A DNA stretch of 64,000 nt from Sindora glabra. Taxonomy: Eukaryota > Streptophyta > Magnoliopsida > Fabales > Fabaceae. Both the position numbers and the translations under genes were made by a program. The stretch is taken from NCBI GenBank assembly GCA_020226215.1, contig CM035233.1, forward strand, positions 35,672,027 to 35,736,026. Direction: 5' to 3'. Shown here piece after piece: positions 35,384 to 49,200 of this stretch (position 1 is its first letter; every line of letters begins with the position of its first letter). Below the pieces are notes generated by a model. It searched no databases. It had not been told where the DNA came from and worked only from the letters and a program-made list of their open reading frames with translations.

Positions 35384-38300
35384 TTACAACACCTAACCTT
35401 TAGGGGCTTAATTTTTTTAATAATATTAAAAATAATTCTAGGTTTAGTAACCAAGTGGCTCGTTATAGTAACTTATGTTAAAAAGGAAGAATTAGAAATT
35501 TGAAAGGTGATTAGGTGGTGGCAATAGCATTTGTTAGAGAACATAATTAAAGGAACAATCTTTGGAAATAAGCATCTAAGGTTTCATATGATGTTACGAT
35601 TTTAACCAACCTTCTATGTGCTATAGATTGGAATATTTGTCATTTTATAAGTTAATTAATTAAATAGTTGTTTATTAGTTTGTGTTAGTATTACCCAATT
35701 ATGTTACAATTATTATTATTAATGTTGACTTGCTAATATCTAAGGGAGAATTAGGATTATAATAATTGTATTATTTATATGGCTAAATTGAAGGAAAATG
35801 AATAAAGAAGCAATAATATATTCTGTAATCACCGAAATTAGTATTTCTATCCTTAAGAGCCTTCAAACTTTCCATGAAGCCTTACTTAGAAGTAATTAGA
35901 AGATAAGTGGTTTCCTTAATCAGAAATTTTTTCAAAATTTCTCATTAACCCATGTTATGGACCTAAAATGAATAGTACCACATGGAGTTGAAAACTAGTA
36001 TAGTGAAGACTACAACAGCCCTGCCTTTAATAGGTAATTTAGAATTATTATAGCACAAAATATGACTAGATAGTTTTGATATGAACTTGGGATTATTTGA
36101 AATGGGCTTAAACCATTTCTTTTCCAATTTATTAAAAGAATTTAATTTGATTATACTATTGTTTAACTTAGTTTCAAAAATAAAGTTTGGTTTGTCAAAT
36201 TTTAGAAAATTTTTCTAAGTCTGAGGCACCTCCCTTGGAGCTTTATGTGAAATATGCATTTTTGGAAAAATAAAAATTCTAGTATTTGTATCCCTTGTAT
36301 TTATACATCAAATAGTGATTTTTAGTGAATTTTTAAGAACTTAAAATGATCATTTTAAGAAAATCCTATTTTTAAAATTTTTCAAAATTTGACATTTTAA
36401 ACTAGAACTCAAAATCTAGATTTTTATTCTTTGGAGTTTTAATTTTTTTTATATTTTTTTTAATCTAAATGGAGGGCATTTCTTTATTTACATTTATGTC
36501 TTAAGTAAATGAAACGACAGAAATGTAAATAAGGTGTTAAGACCTAGAAACACAGACTCATCAGCACACAAACCCAACAGCCCAGCACGTCCAATAGCCC
36601 AACATAAATGTAAGTAAGGTGCTGAGGCCCAAAAACCTAGACTCACCAGTACACAAACCCAGTAGCCCAGCACAATGTGAGCCATAGACCTGAGAAGCCC
36701 GAAAATTGACCCAAACTAGAACATTAGAAACTCCTAAAAAAATAAAACCAAAATAAATAGATTCGAACCAGAACAGAATAATCCAGAAAAACGTCAAAAC
36801 CTTAGCTCCTTTCTTCTTCTTCTCCCTCTACTACTTCTACCCACTTAAGATAACTTCTTTTCTTCACATTCCTATATATTTTCTTCTATTTCCACCCTAT
36901 TTTTCACTATTGATCTATTTTAGGATTTTTGAGATTTAGGAGATTTCTAAACTACTCCTACTTACCTGCTATTTTTGTTCTTTCTTTTGCTTAATAAGGT
37001 AATTCCTAAGCTTCATTCTCTTATTTAGGAGTTAGATTAGCTAGTAAATAGCAAAGATTAGTTTGTTCTTAGGTTATGCTTAGAACGTGAAAATTTGGGA
37101 TTTTGGTGATAGGGAATTCAATGTTACAAATTGGCATTGAATTGTTGTTTGATTGCTTGTACAAGGTTAAGAAATACTCCCTAGTGGCACCAGTGGTTCA
37201 TGAAATAGGAAGAAATTAACTAAGCACATTTATCATTTTATGAGTAGATAATGTATATTTTCATATTACATATTTTCCAAACTTCTATATACTTTGAATT
37301 ATTAATTTCATTAATGTATTTATTGACATTATTTTTTATGCATTCTAATTCCATATATATGTAGAGCTTTAGGTACTCTTAGGACAATCACCTTAAAAAT
37401 TTTCTTAAGTTATAGTAATTAAGAATGGTACCAAAATAACTCTATGATGAGGAAATTAATTTATGTGACTTATTTGAAATGCTGAATTATTGGAACCTTA
37501 TTGCATAATATTCTTTAAAAGGTTATTATGGATAAAGTGATAATGTATTAAAGTTTCATATATGCTTATAAAATTAATTTTTGATAAGTTTCAAATTATT
37601 TGACATTAGAGATGTTAATTGCCATGGTTGAAAGCCATGATAAGCCACTCATAGTTAAAAGGAGTATGGATTGAAATTGTTTTAAATTATTGATATATGA
37701 AATTACTTATTTTCAATAATTTTCTTATATAACTGTTACTTATTATTGATATATATATAAATATATATATACATGATGTTTTGCTATTTTTTTTATAAAC
37801 TTGTTTTGGAAGAAGATCAGTTGGAACTGTAGTTAACAGTAGTGATAACGTTAGCCTTAGCGCACCTTAGTTCGAACTCTAGTTAGTAGGGAAGTTGTTA
37901 ACCTCGTGGGTCAGCTAACACATGTGGATTAATTTATAGTAACCTGATGGGTTACCTTAGAGTTGAGATCTCTTTTAAAATTGTTAATTCAGGATTGGAA
38001 TGCTTATGTTTGTTAATTATAACTTGAAATCTCCCACCCTAAGATGTAATTTTGATAGTTTATGTATTTTAAAATTTATTAGCTTTAATCTTGATTACTT
38101 ATTTATCATGAATATATTGTATTAAAATTTTTACCATAAATCTATGTTAATGATGATTTCCTATACTATGATTAAAGAACTTATTATTTACCTTTGGTTT
38201 AGAACTTATGTTTTAGTATTTTACTTCTAATTAACATTCTAATTGCTATTTTATCAAATATGATTGTATAACTCTTATGATATCTTTTTGTATTGAAAAG

Positions 38301-38900
38301 CTATTTAATTTTTTCTAAGGAAAAACTCATGCTATGGCTTGTCTTATTTTCGTTGGAAATTCATATTATCTATTTACTAAGTAAATAACTCACTCTTTTT
38401 GTTGTAATATTTTTCAAATAGAGATTTTGCTTCAGGTCTATTATCTTCAATTTCTTAAAGAGAGAAGAGTATTCTCTTGTTATGAGCCACACTTGTTCCT
38501 ATGGGTTTGATGTAGAACTTTTACATATTTTTTAAAGTTGTAAAATTTTGAATACTCTTATATGTGCTTCATTAAATTCACAAGCAGGACATGCTTCTAT
38601 TAACATACATATATGTATTTATTATAAATTGTGAAGGATTGTCTGGTTACCAAATGATATGGATTTTATGTTAATATATAAATTAACAAATGAATGTTAA
38701 AAAATGAGAAAGTCTGTGTGGGACTATGTGCATGTGAAAAACTAGTGATTGTGTAATGATCATATGCCCTCTTGAGTTTGAAACAGGTTACAAGTTATGT
38801 TATAATGTTTTGGGCTAGCATGGCTTATAAGGTTGTATTTTTCCCTTAGGGTCATGTGCTGGTCATGGCCCTTAGTTTCCAATTATGACAAGGACAACGG
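35384..38900 (+). mobile_element. Second gypsy-type LTR-like region
   Basis: Starts near TACAACACCTAACCTTTAGG (35384), which resembles the TGTAACACC start of large plant gypsy LTRs. It then holds a GC-richer duplicated block (36521-36690), a pyrimidine tract TTTCTTCTTCTTCTCCC (36811 on), a TATA-like CCTATATATTTTC (36871), a GGTAATTCCTAAGCTT block (36999), a block rich in GTTAGCC/GTTCGAAC (37840-37920), a TAAATAACTCACTC block (38383) and GTCATGTGCTGGTCATGG near 38851, where such LTRs usually end in a GGTCATGACA-like sequence. No coding region. It does not align well with family L, so it is a different family. Confidence 0.45.
36521..36690 (+). repeat. Two tandem 85-bp units, GC-richer than surroundings
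   Basis: The unit AAATGTAAATAAGGTG...CAGCCCAGCAC (36521-36605) is followed by a diverged copy AAATGTAAGTAAGGTG...TAGCCCAGCAC (36606-36690). The overlapping - strand open frames at 36494-36797 are produced by this duplication and are not genes. Confidence 0.8.
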
Positions 38901-39151
38901 TAACATAAGGGAAAACCTAGGCAGAGTTTATATAGGTACATAATAATTAGTATTATTGGAATTGTTTATGGTAAATGGAATCCAATCCTTTTTTAACATA
39001 CAAACTTTTTGAGTTAATAAGGCATCTCAATTAAGTGTTAACATTGTAATGTTATTATGTTTCCATAAAAGTTCTAAAGTTAGTAAAGTTTGAACTTATT
39101 AAGTAAGCTCCCAAGAATTTGATAATAAATTCTTTTAAAAGGGAGAAATAT

Positions 39152-40300
39152 TTTTACACACTTTTTATAATTTTAGATTTTTATGTCATAAGAAGGGAAT
39201 GATTAATTAATCTTAGGAATAATAATAACAAAATGAAATGGATATAAAATGAATAAATTCTGATGAGGAAAGTATTGATTAGACATTAACGAAAAAGAAA
39301 ATTAACTAATTAAACGAAGCTTGAATAAAAATTTTAGATAAATGAACATAAATTGTTTCATTAAGCCTGAAATGGATAGCTTATAAAGTCTAATTAACAA
39401 AAAGTATATTGGATAAAAGGACTAAAAGTTATAAGTGATTAAAAGTGAGTATGGAAGTATAAAGGAGATTTAGAAAGAAAAGATGAAAATGTCTGTGCCT
39501 CTGTAAAACTTAATTTCAAGCCTCCACCTACTAGTCACCACAAACCTCATTGCCCCTCCCTTCCTTTTTCTTCTTCCTCTTCTTCCAAATTAAGCTAAAA
39601 GGGAATTAATCTTCATTAAATTCTTCAAACAATCAGGCTAAGGATATCTAAAGTAGCATTAATCTTAAGTTTCCCTTCCATATTCTTTAAGATTTGATGA
39701 AACCAAAGTTTTAAGCTTAAAAAAAAGGAAAATCAAACCTTAATGAAGAATCTTTGGGATTTTGCATGATTCGAGCCAAGTTTTGGATTGAAGTTTTATT
39801 TTTAAATGATTTGTGAAAGTTTATGTTAGGTTTCACTTATGTTTCGATTCTATTAACAATCCTAGTTATTACTTGATTATGATTTGATTTTCTTATTGAA
39901 AATAACTTAAATTAAATTTTAATGTGGTTACATTATATGATTGTGAATCAAGTGTAGCAATGAATGGGTTGAAGAATTAAGGATTTTAAGTTAGATAAAT
40001 AGTAAAAATCACATGAAAAATTTGCAAAATAAGGCCCTAATCGACTATGTAAATGAATATGATCCCAAGTGTTGCTCTTTAGAGGTCCATATTTGACTAT
40101 TATTCTTTGGAAGTCCTTAGTTGACTTTAGCCTCCATATTTGCCTTTTGAAACCCCATAGTCAACAATCTAATGCACTATAAGTGCCCGAATTCATCTAT
40201 AAACACTTATAATTGAGTATATAGTTAATTACTGCATTGTTTTCTTGTCATACATCATATGTTATTTTACTCTCTAAGGGTTTTGAGGTGAAGATGAATT
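39152..40300 (+). mobile_element. Gypsy-type LTR, family L copy 2 (truncated)
   Basis: Collinear with 30610-31860: the same start (TTTTACACACTTTTTATAA), the GAATGATTAATTAATC block, the TAAAAGTTATAAGTGATTAA block, a pyrimidine-rich leader (39520-39590), CAATCAGGCTAAGG (39630-39643), and the eroded palindromic segment. Similarity ends near 40.30 kb, after CTCTAAGGGTTTTGAGGTGA, whereas copy 1 goes on, so copy 2 is a fragment. Copies 1 and 2 are 8.5 kb apart in the same orientation, but no pol lies between them, so I do not join them as one element. Confidence 0.65.
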
Positions 40301-43300
40301 ATTTTATAATTGAAATTTGAATTCAATATAAATTAATGATCAAATTAAAAAGAAATGAAAACAAAACTAAAAAAAAATTATCCCCTAATAGTGAATGCTA
40401 ACTAGCAATGTTTTTAAAAAAAATAATTCAATTGAGTATTTATATTCTTTAGGAAAGCAAGGCACATTTTTATCCTAGTTATTCAAAATTTTGTAAATGC
40501 AATAAAAGTTTTCATGGAAAAATCATTGCCTTTACTTAAAATAACTAGCAAATATTTTATTTATTTGTAATCTTGCTTCTTTTTATATCCTTTTCAAGCA
40601 CATCACTTTAAATGAAACATTAATCCTTTCTTTCATAGATATTTCATACGAAATTGTGGTCATAAATTAAGAACTTTTTTAATTTTATGGAATAAAAATA
40701 AATTCATAGCTAAATCTTTGGTCCCATTTCATAAAATAAGCAATAGGATGATAAAGCTTCATCTTAAGAAAATTAGAAGTAAGCAGAATAAGTAATCTTC
40801 TATCACATTTATTATAAGTTTGTTAAAGCTTATTTTTTTTCTTTAATAGTTTTCTTAATGAAGGATTTTGCAACCTCACAAATCTTTTTTTATCTAATTG
40901 GATTTAATCATTTTTTTCTTTCATGAATAATTGATTAACTCCAACTAATTTAATTCAATTCAAAATCCTTTGATGAAATTTAAAATTATCCTTGATTCAG
41001 ACATTAAAGGCATTGACATAATATATCAAAGTTATATTAAGAAAGATACTCTATCAAAAATTTTCTTGATATGTAAAATCAAATGCTTACTGTCACTATG
41101 TTATTTCTTAGCCATGCTTCTATTACTTTCTCATCCATAACAACAGGCCATGCCTCTAACCAATAAATCAATTATTTATTAAATAAACTTTACTCTTTTG
41201 CTAAAGAGAAAACTATCCTAAATAATTGAAGTAAAAGAGTTAAACATAGTAAATATAAATAAATGAACATCGTTAATAAAATTGATATCAAGTAAGTCAA
41301 CCTTTTACAACTACATTACAACAACCACTTAAATGTGCAACATTTGGAAAGTTTGTTATATTGCAAATAAATCACATGTGATTTTAAAATGTTTGCATCA
41401 AATGTAACAAAAATTTGATAAATACTAAAAAAGATGCAAATGTCCTTAATGTAATGGAAATACATAGATATTTACTCTAAGGTATCTTTATGACATTACA
41501 AATTATACATAACTTTCACTAAATTTATACGTACTTGTTCAACCACTATACTTCTTTCATCATTTTTTATAGTTAAGCAATAAAAATTATCAAGAAAATA
41601 GCTACACAAATAAAACAAAAGTTGATTCCAATAAATGTTCACTTGAATGAACATTTTTTATGCAAGATCTCATTCAAAAAGATTAAAATTAATAATACTA
41701 GAAGGCATTGTGCAGGATGGAGGTGGCATTAACTATCCATTTGAAATAAAGGAAGCATTTCTTAACAAGAACTTTATCTTCTTTGTTGATGTCAATAAAA
41801 AAAATTATTAGTAAGCTTTAGACAACTTATAGGGTGATGAACATTTTAGTTGATAAAGGTAAAATTAAACAATTCCTAAACGATGCATATGGAAACTCAT
41901 ATTAAAAATATAATTGCAGCACCGTTAACAAAGCTATTTGCTTGGAGAAATGGAAAAAAGGTATGAAATATTTGCTTCCATAATTTTCTTTTTTGTAATT
42001 TAAGTCATTCATTTATGTTAATTAATTTCAAATTCTGTCATCTCTTGGGTAAAGACTATTTTAACTCTAGTGAACTTATTTAGGGTGCATCCTCAATTAA
42101 AATAGGTTCTATATTGAAAAATGGTCCTTCACATAAAGACAAAAAAATATAATAAAAAATGAAAATGAAAGCCAGAATTTAAGAGAAAGGATGACGCAAA
42201 CTAAGAAAAATCTTAAAAGGTGTGATTGATATTTAGATAAAGTATGATTTCACTACTGATAACATTGAAAGCACTTCATAACTAAGTTATATTTCGGTAT
42301 GGACACAACTTTGCTCGTACAATTCCATCCTATTTTTAGATATTAATCATAGTTGATTCAATAAACCTTCTTTAATATCAAGGTCTTTTTCTTTTAAGAT
42401 GAGATTTTTTTTTGTTAAACTTTACTAGTCACTTTTCCCATGTTTCATACAATTATTTATTTTTTACTAACATTTTTTATAAATATTATTTCATGAAATA
42501 TTATTATTATTATTATTAGCATAATACAATTTTTACACCTTAATTTAAGGTAAATGAAAATTGTGTATATAATTAGAGAGTGTTTAATATTATGTTTTGA
42601 TGCTATGTGCACACTTATTTAAAATTAGTTATTAATTTTTGTATGCACCTATTTGAAATTGATTACTAATTATTGATTTTTAATGTGCAGTTTCATGAGC
42701 AAGTAATTTAATGTATAACTAATTATTAATTTTTGTATGCATTTTTAGATATGTTAATATTCATATGCAATTAATTGAAATATTATTCCAAAAATAATAT
42801 TAAACTATCATGTTCAATTGTTAAATGTTTTTTTCAATAATAGCATAATCATAAAATTATAAGTATATATATTTATACTTGTTGTTATTATGACATTTTT
42901 TATTATAATTTGATTGTAAAATTTCAAGTGGATTACTCTAAACTTATTACTATAAATTTTATTATTTTGATAATTTATTTTTAATTTTTATATAAATATA
43001 TTTTAAAATTATTTTTTTAATACCAAGCATCTTATATTATAAATTCTTAAAAAGTAATCACATTTTTAATAGAATTTAAATTTGATCAATTATCAATATA
43101 AAATATTTTATATTATCAATTGTCAATATAAAATAGAAATAGTAAATAAAATTTTTTAATAATAGTAAACGTATTTTAATAATTTTTTATTAACATAACA
43201 ACATATAAGTAGATAATAGTATAAATCAAATTTACACTTATGATGGATTAAATTTAAATCCTTTTTAATATTAATGAAACATATTGATGACATAGATTAA

Positions 43301-43950
43301 AACTTAAAAGGATGCTATATATTAGTCATATTTTTTGTGCTATGTAAGCATAAAAAAATTCAACAACTTAATTAAATTAATAATTATATATTTGTTATAG
43401 TTTTCAAATTTTTTCATTTATGATTAAAACTTTGGGATAGAAAATAAAAGGTTACAGGTAAGCACTTTGGTGCATACAAGTTACACAACAATCATAATAT
43501 TAAATATAGAATTTGCAATTATATAATTTATCAATTCCTTATCAGATTCATCTTAAAGAATGCAGTTAACTTATCTACCATTGGAAATAAATTTTAGCAT
43601 TATATGATATATTTTAAGACAATGTTAATAAAATAATTTTTATCAAGCTTAAATAATCATAAGTAAAGGTAATAGGTTATCATAACCTACTATTTGGAAA
43701 GATAATACTCATTCTTTTGTTATTGTATACCTAACAAAAATTTGATAGATTAAAATTACTAAAAGCTAATTAAGACGTTACTATTAGTAGGTAATTAGAA
43801 TAAAAAACTATTGAAATAATGGATGATAATCTATTAATAATCATTTTGGAAAAGCTAGAAGATCTCAAGAAGTAAGGAAAATCAAGAATTAGTAAAATCT
43901 TAGGGTAAATAGATGTTTTTATAGATAAGCGCCTTATAGAAACCTAAAAC
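40301..43950. other. Long unassigned AT-rich stretch
   Basis: No domain found. Short local repeats occur: ATTAGTTATTAATTTTTGTA near 42625 and CTAATTATTAATTTTTGTAT near 42720, and two TATCAATWKTCAATATAAAA-type copies near 43090-43125. The segment 41690-41960 is slightly GC-richer and can be read in part (IVQDGGGINYPFEIKEAFL), but I recognise no protein in it. Confidence 0.35.
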
Positions 43951-45310
43951 TATTAAAACGAAGAATTTTTAGGAAAATAGAAATCATACCCATGGTTCCA
44001 AGAAGCTAAAATAGAATTCAAATTTGAATGGCAATAGTGTAAATAGTGTAAAATGACATGAGTAATGTTCACAAACACATGGCCTAAACCAAGCTAAGAG
44101 CATAAATTTAGTGATTTCTTAAGATTTTAATAGATTTGTGATCTTGAGAACATTTTATCTTAGTCTTTAAGAAAAAGGATTTAACACTCAAATTACTAAT
44201 TTTAATTAAGTTTAACACTGATTAATTTGTTTAAAATCACAGAAGTATAAAAAAATTTAAGAAAAATGTGTTTTAACCTTAGGAAAGCAAAGAGATTATT
44301 TTCACACTAAATTTGCAAATTTTTGATTTCATTTCAAATGTTAGGTTTAAAAATCTTTTACAAATTCTCAAAGAAAATGATTTAATCTTTGTAAATTTTC
44401 AAGGTACTTTTAAAATCACTAAATTTTACTAGTTTTGAAAAATATGAAAGTTTAGCTTGGAAACATTATTTTGTGACAAGATTCATTATTAAATTATTAT
44501 CTTATAAGCACATATTGCTAATATGACTAAGAAAGTAACATTTAATGAGATTTAGAAGCTATCTTTTGGCACATGGTCATTAAGAGCATTAAATGAAAGA
44601 ATATTGCTATGATTGAGTAAGATTGTATTGGATTTGCCCTGGAAAAGCAAACAAATCATACCCTTGCTTCCTAACTCATCCAAAACATTTAATGCAATGT
44701 CATAGTTCTAAAAAGTGATGGTAAGACTTTACTATAAATACATTTCATTCTTAGCAAAATTTTTCATACTAAATATAGTCATACATGGTTTTAGCATTTA
44801 GAGAAAGAAGGAGAGCTTTTCATTTTGTCATTTTGATCGCACTACTTTCTAAAATTATGATCTTAGTTTCACCCTTGCAATTCTTCAAGAAAGAGTTCAT
44901 AGATCTTTCTAAACAAAGGTAAAACATCTCTTTTGTTTGATTTCTTTCTCATGATTCTTTGAAACTTTCCATTACTAATACATATTTTGGAAAACTTGGA
45001 TCTTGAATTTCTAGTTGCTAAATCAAGGAAAAATCATCAAGAAATGTAAGAGGAAACCTTCCTTCTTTCCTTTAGGTTTTCTTTTTTAATTTAAAGAGTT
45101 ATATGTATATAAAATATATATGTCCATATATTGTTCTTGTATGATGTTGAGTTGTGAACCTTGATTTTAAAACTTGAAAAATGCTTTTAAGAATGATATA
45201 TGATATAGTTTTGGAAACAAGGAAAAGATTAAAACTATTTAATATTTTGATAATGATCATGAAAAGAATATTTTGAAATTATTCAATGTTGAACCAAATT
45301 TAGCCATATA
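43951..45310 (+). other. LTR-like promoter region, left flank of copia insertion
   Basis: A TATA-like ACTATAAATACATTTC lies at 44730, with GAGAAAGAAGGAGAGC and a TTCAAGAAAGAGTTCATAG leader-like stretch downstream, then AAACAAAGGTAAAACATC (44914) resembling the GGTAAG-type block found at the same place in the other LTRs. The copia element at 45311 was inserted here and 51198-52450 would be the continuation. Inferred gypsy-type LTR; no ends found. Confidence 0.4.
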
Positions 45311-45788
45311 TGTTGGAAAAAACTTTAATTATGATAATGATAAAATTCATTATTAAAACTTGAATCTTTCATATTCAATCATAAAAAAGAATAAAATAAT
45401 GAATGCAGAAGCATACTTAAATCCATAAGAACTAATTGATTGTGGTTTTGTAATTCTTAATCTTTCAAATTGATGTATATTAATTTTCTAGAGAAAATCT
45501 CTTCTTATTTTCTAATGATGAGATATCAAAAAATCAAACCCTTACATGTAATTTAGGAACCATAATCAATTATTTATTTTCTTATTTCTAATTCGCTCAT
45601 CGTAAATAAGAAATAAAACTTTTGGGTGTCTATACATAAAAGCCTACACTTAATAAGATGATTTAAATCAATTTAACCTTAAACTTTGTTTGATCATTTT
45701 AATTTAGGTCAAACTTTATGATAGCTAATAATATACAATTATTATTTACATATATATACAGTGTATATATCCGTTAAAAAATTCAATA
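45311..45788 (-). repeat. 3' LTR of the copia element (478 bp)
   Basis: On the - strand it begins TATTGAATTTTTTAACGGAT (canonical TG start mutated to TA) and ends with TTTTTTCCAACA. It aligns along its whole length with 50713-51197, for example at TAATTCGCTCATCGTAAATA (45589) versus TAATTCGCCCATCGTAAATA (50999), and ATAATATACAATTATTATT (45727) in both. Confidence 0.92.
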
Positions 45789-45800
45789 ATCTCTCACTTA
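45789..45800 (-). other. Polypurine tract of the copia element
   Basis: Immediately upstream of the 3' LTR on the - strand the sequence is TAAGTGAGAGAT, a one-change variant of the AAGTGGGAGA-type tract common in plant copia elements. Known role: primer for plus-strand DNA synthesis. Confidence 0.82.
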
Positions 45801-46222
45801 GGCTATATATACATATACACAAACACATATATATAACACTTTATAATTGTATATCTTAATCTAACTTTATGAGCTCAAAATTGCTATTACTACCAGAATT
45901 ATCTCTAATTGATTTAGTCTGTCAATCATATCGATGTTAGATCAAAGCAACTTTCAATACAATTATTGTAACTAAATCTATCAATGATCACATATATCAA
46001 TACAATCAATGACATGAATCAAGCATGGATGTGTAACATGCAAATTACATGTAACATAATCTTAAAATACCTATTTCTAACTAGTCCACCTTATTGCTCA
46101 ATGAAATTAAACCAAACAAGATCAAAGTGTAACTATACAAAATCTTTATACTACAATAAATAACTATAAAATATCCATAAAACATATTTATAAATAAGAG
46201 CACCTATAAATACAAACTCTCA

Positions 46223-49200
46223 CTAAACTGGAGTATCATCAAGTAATATCACATCCATATGAATAGTATGATCACGAAAGACCTTCGATGGTAAACCCTC
46301 AATAAGCAAATCTACAACCATGAAGTTTATCTCAATATACTCTATAAATATCATACCACTTTGAATTCTTCCTTTAACAATTAGAAATTTAATGATTGTG
46401 TTCATTGACTTTGATAAACTTCTATTATTGTCAGAATATAGCACTATTAACTTAATATCATAAAACAAAATTAATGGTCTTTTAATATTATTCATAATTT
46501 ATAACCCAATGATAAAATTTGCAATCATATCCTAAGATTAGATGCCTCATAACATGCAATAAATTTAGTTGCCATGTTGGAAGTTATAAGTATCTATTTA
46601 GCATTTTTCTAGAAAATAGCTTTTTAAGTAAACAGGTAGATATAACTTGAAATAGATCTATAACTATCTTGGCATCTTGCAAAATTATAATTGGAATACC
46701 TAATTATCTCTAATTGATCCAATCTATTATATGCGAGCATGTAGTCTTTTATTATCTAAAGATACCATATGGCTTTTTTAGCCGCTTTCTAATAATTTAT
46801 TTCTAGATTGCTTAAGTATCTACCTGACATCCTAACAATATATGTTATATCCAAATGTTTACAAACATGAGCATTTATTAGACTTCCACTAAAGTTATGG
46901 TATATACAATCACCATTTGTATTCATCTCAAAACTAAAGCAGATAATAACTTAATAAAACTTATGATACCATTGATGAGAAGCTTACTTAAGCCTATAGA
47001 TGGATTTCTCCTCTTTTAAGAGTTAGAACTTTCAATGACTTGATAAAAGTTAATTGAATCATCTTCCACCATTTCAATATCTACACCATTTCAATATCAA
47101 CCTTATATTCTTGGATAAAGATGATGTAATCATATGGAAATGCATTTCTCCATTCTCTTATAGACTTTCTCAATGGCATTTATTCTTGAGGTTGTTAAGT
47201 TTAATCTTTAAGAATAACTTAATAGCCCTAATCAGGGATATTTTCAACATTGTCTTATGGTTATGGAGTTGCATTTTAAGCAATGTTAAAGATAAAATCT
47301 TGATCATGGTTGATAACTAGAGGAAAAAATGAATTCCTCTTTAAAGCTAAAGTTTTTAACCTTATCTCAAGCCTTAAACTCAATATCCTTAAAGATCAGG
47401 TATCTCCCTCTCAAAAAAATACCTAGTTATAAGGTAGCCTTAAGATTATTTAGAGTACCTAACAAAATAGCTATTGACTATTCTTGAGTTTATTTTCTTT
47501 TCATTCAATCTATAAGACCTTGCCTCATCTAGATAACCCCAAATATGTAAATATTTTATGTTAGGCTTCTTACTTGTTTATAATTCATAAAGGGTTTTAG
47601 TCATTATCTTAGTTAGAACTTTATTAAAGATATAAACTATAGTCTTTAATGCCTCTCCCTAGAGTGAATTTGGTAAGGTAATATGACTAATCATACTCTT
47701 GACTATATTTTTTAAGGTTTTGTTTTATATTTCAACAACACCATTCATGCTAAGGTTACCCCAATATGGTGTATCATGGAAAAATACTAAATTTCTTTAG
47801 GAATATGGCAAATGATCTTAGACATTGTTTACTTGATCTATCATATTTACCATAGTATTCACCATCATAGTTAGACCTAACACCTTTAGTCCTTTTGTTA
47901 ATTTGATTCTTAACTTTAGCTTTGAAAGCCTTAAAAAAGTCTAATGCTTGAGACTTCTTATGAATAAGATAAAAGTATCCATAATGTAAAAAAATCATCC
48001 ATAAATATAATAACATATTGTTGATCATTCCAAGAAATCATAAAAAAAGCACATAAATGTCTATATGTATTAGTTTTAAGATATCTAGAGATCTTTTGGT
48101 ACCTAATCTCCTTCTATTTTTCTATTTCCCTTTAATGCACCTAACACAAGCTTCAAAAATTTAATAGATTAAAAAAACTAAGAATTTCATCTAACATAAG
48201 TCTTTAAATTCTTTATTTATAGATGTGCCCTAAATGCTTGTGCTAAAATAATGTAGAATTCTCATTAGTTAATTTCCTTTTAGTGTAATGCGAATTAACA
48301 TGTAAGGTTTCATTAAATAAGCTAAGTACATAAAGGTTATCATATCCATATAAAGAACTGAAACTAACAAGCTTTAAATTATGAAAAAGACTAAATTGAC
48401 TATTTGCTAAATAACAATAGTAACCAAATTTGTCCAATACAAAAATAAAATCTAAATTCCATTTAAATAATGGTATAATGTAAGTCTAATTCAAATCCAA
48501 ATAAAATCTATTCTTTAATGATAACCTAAAAGTTATAATTCATTAACTTTAACTAATTTGCTACTACTCACATAGATATATCTTTCACCATCACTTAGCT
48601 TTCAGCAGCTCAAGCAACCTTACATATACGCATTTATATGAGTAGTAATATCAAAATCCACCCACCAAGTTTGTCTAGGCATTAAAGTTAAATTAACTTC
48701 AGAACAAACCAAATTAAAAAGCATATCTTCTTTACACGCCAAGTGTGATACTTGATATTTTATTTTTTCTTATGAGAAGTATTTCCATAGAAGTAGCAAG
48801 TAAATTCTTTAATTTACTCTTTCTATTCCTTATGTTACTTCTTCTGTGATGAAGTATCCATAACTTCCTTATCCTTCTTCCTTTTCTTGTTATTATCTTT
48901 AAAGATTGAAGCCAAATAAGTACTTTTAATCTTTTCTTACTTTAAACTTTCTCTTTTTCTTGTACACAATGTGGAATGAATTTATTAAAAGTTCATTTCT
49001 CCTTTTGATAGTTATAATTAACCTTAAATTAGTGGAATCATGTAGGAAAAGATATCAAAACTAAATGCATAAGCATCCTCAAACAACTTTAACTTTAGTG
49101 CTTTTAGTTTTGATATAAGATAAGACATTTTGAGAATGTACACCCTAATATTCCCTTTGCCTTTATACCTTATGTAAACAAGACTTCCTAAAAGGGAACT

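Noticed and set aside
37830..37920. GTTCGAAC motif suggesting a tRNA B box
   Set aside because: No matching A box at the right distance and no cloverleaf could be drawn; it lies in an LTR-like region.
30610..40300. Family L copies 1 and 2 as the two LTRs of one 9.7-kb element
   Set aside because: No gag or pol is readable between them, another LTR-type region lies in between, and copy 2 is truncated.
41690..41960. Possible protein fragment (IVQDGGGINYPFEI)
   Set aside because: Considered as a Helitron RPA-like or other plant gene fragment, but no family motif could be matched.
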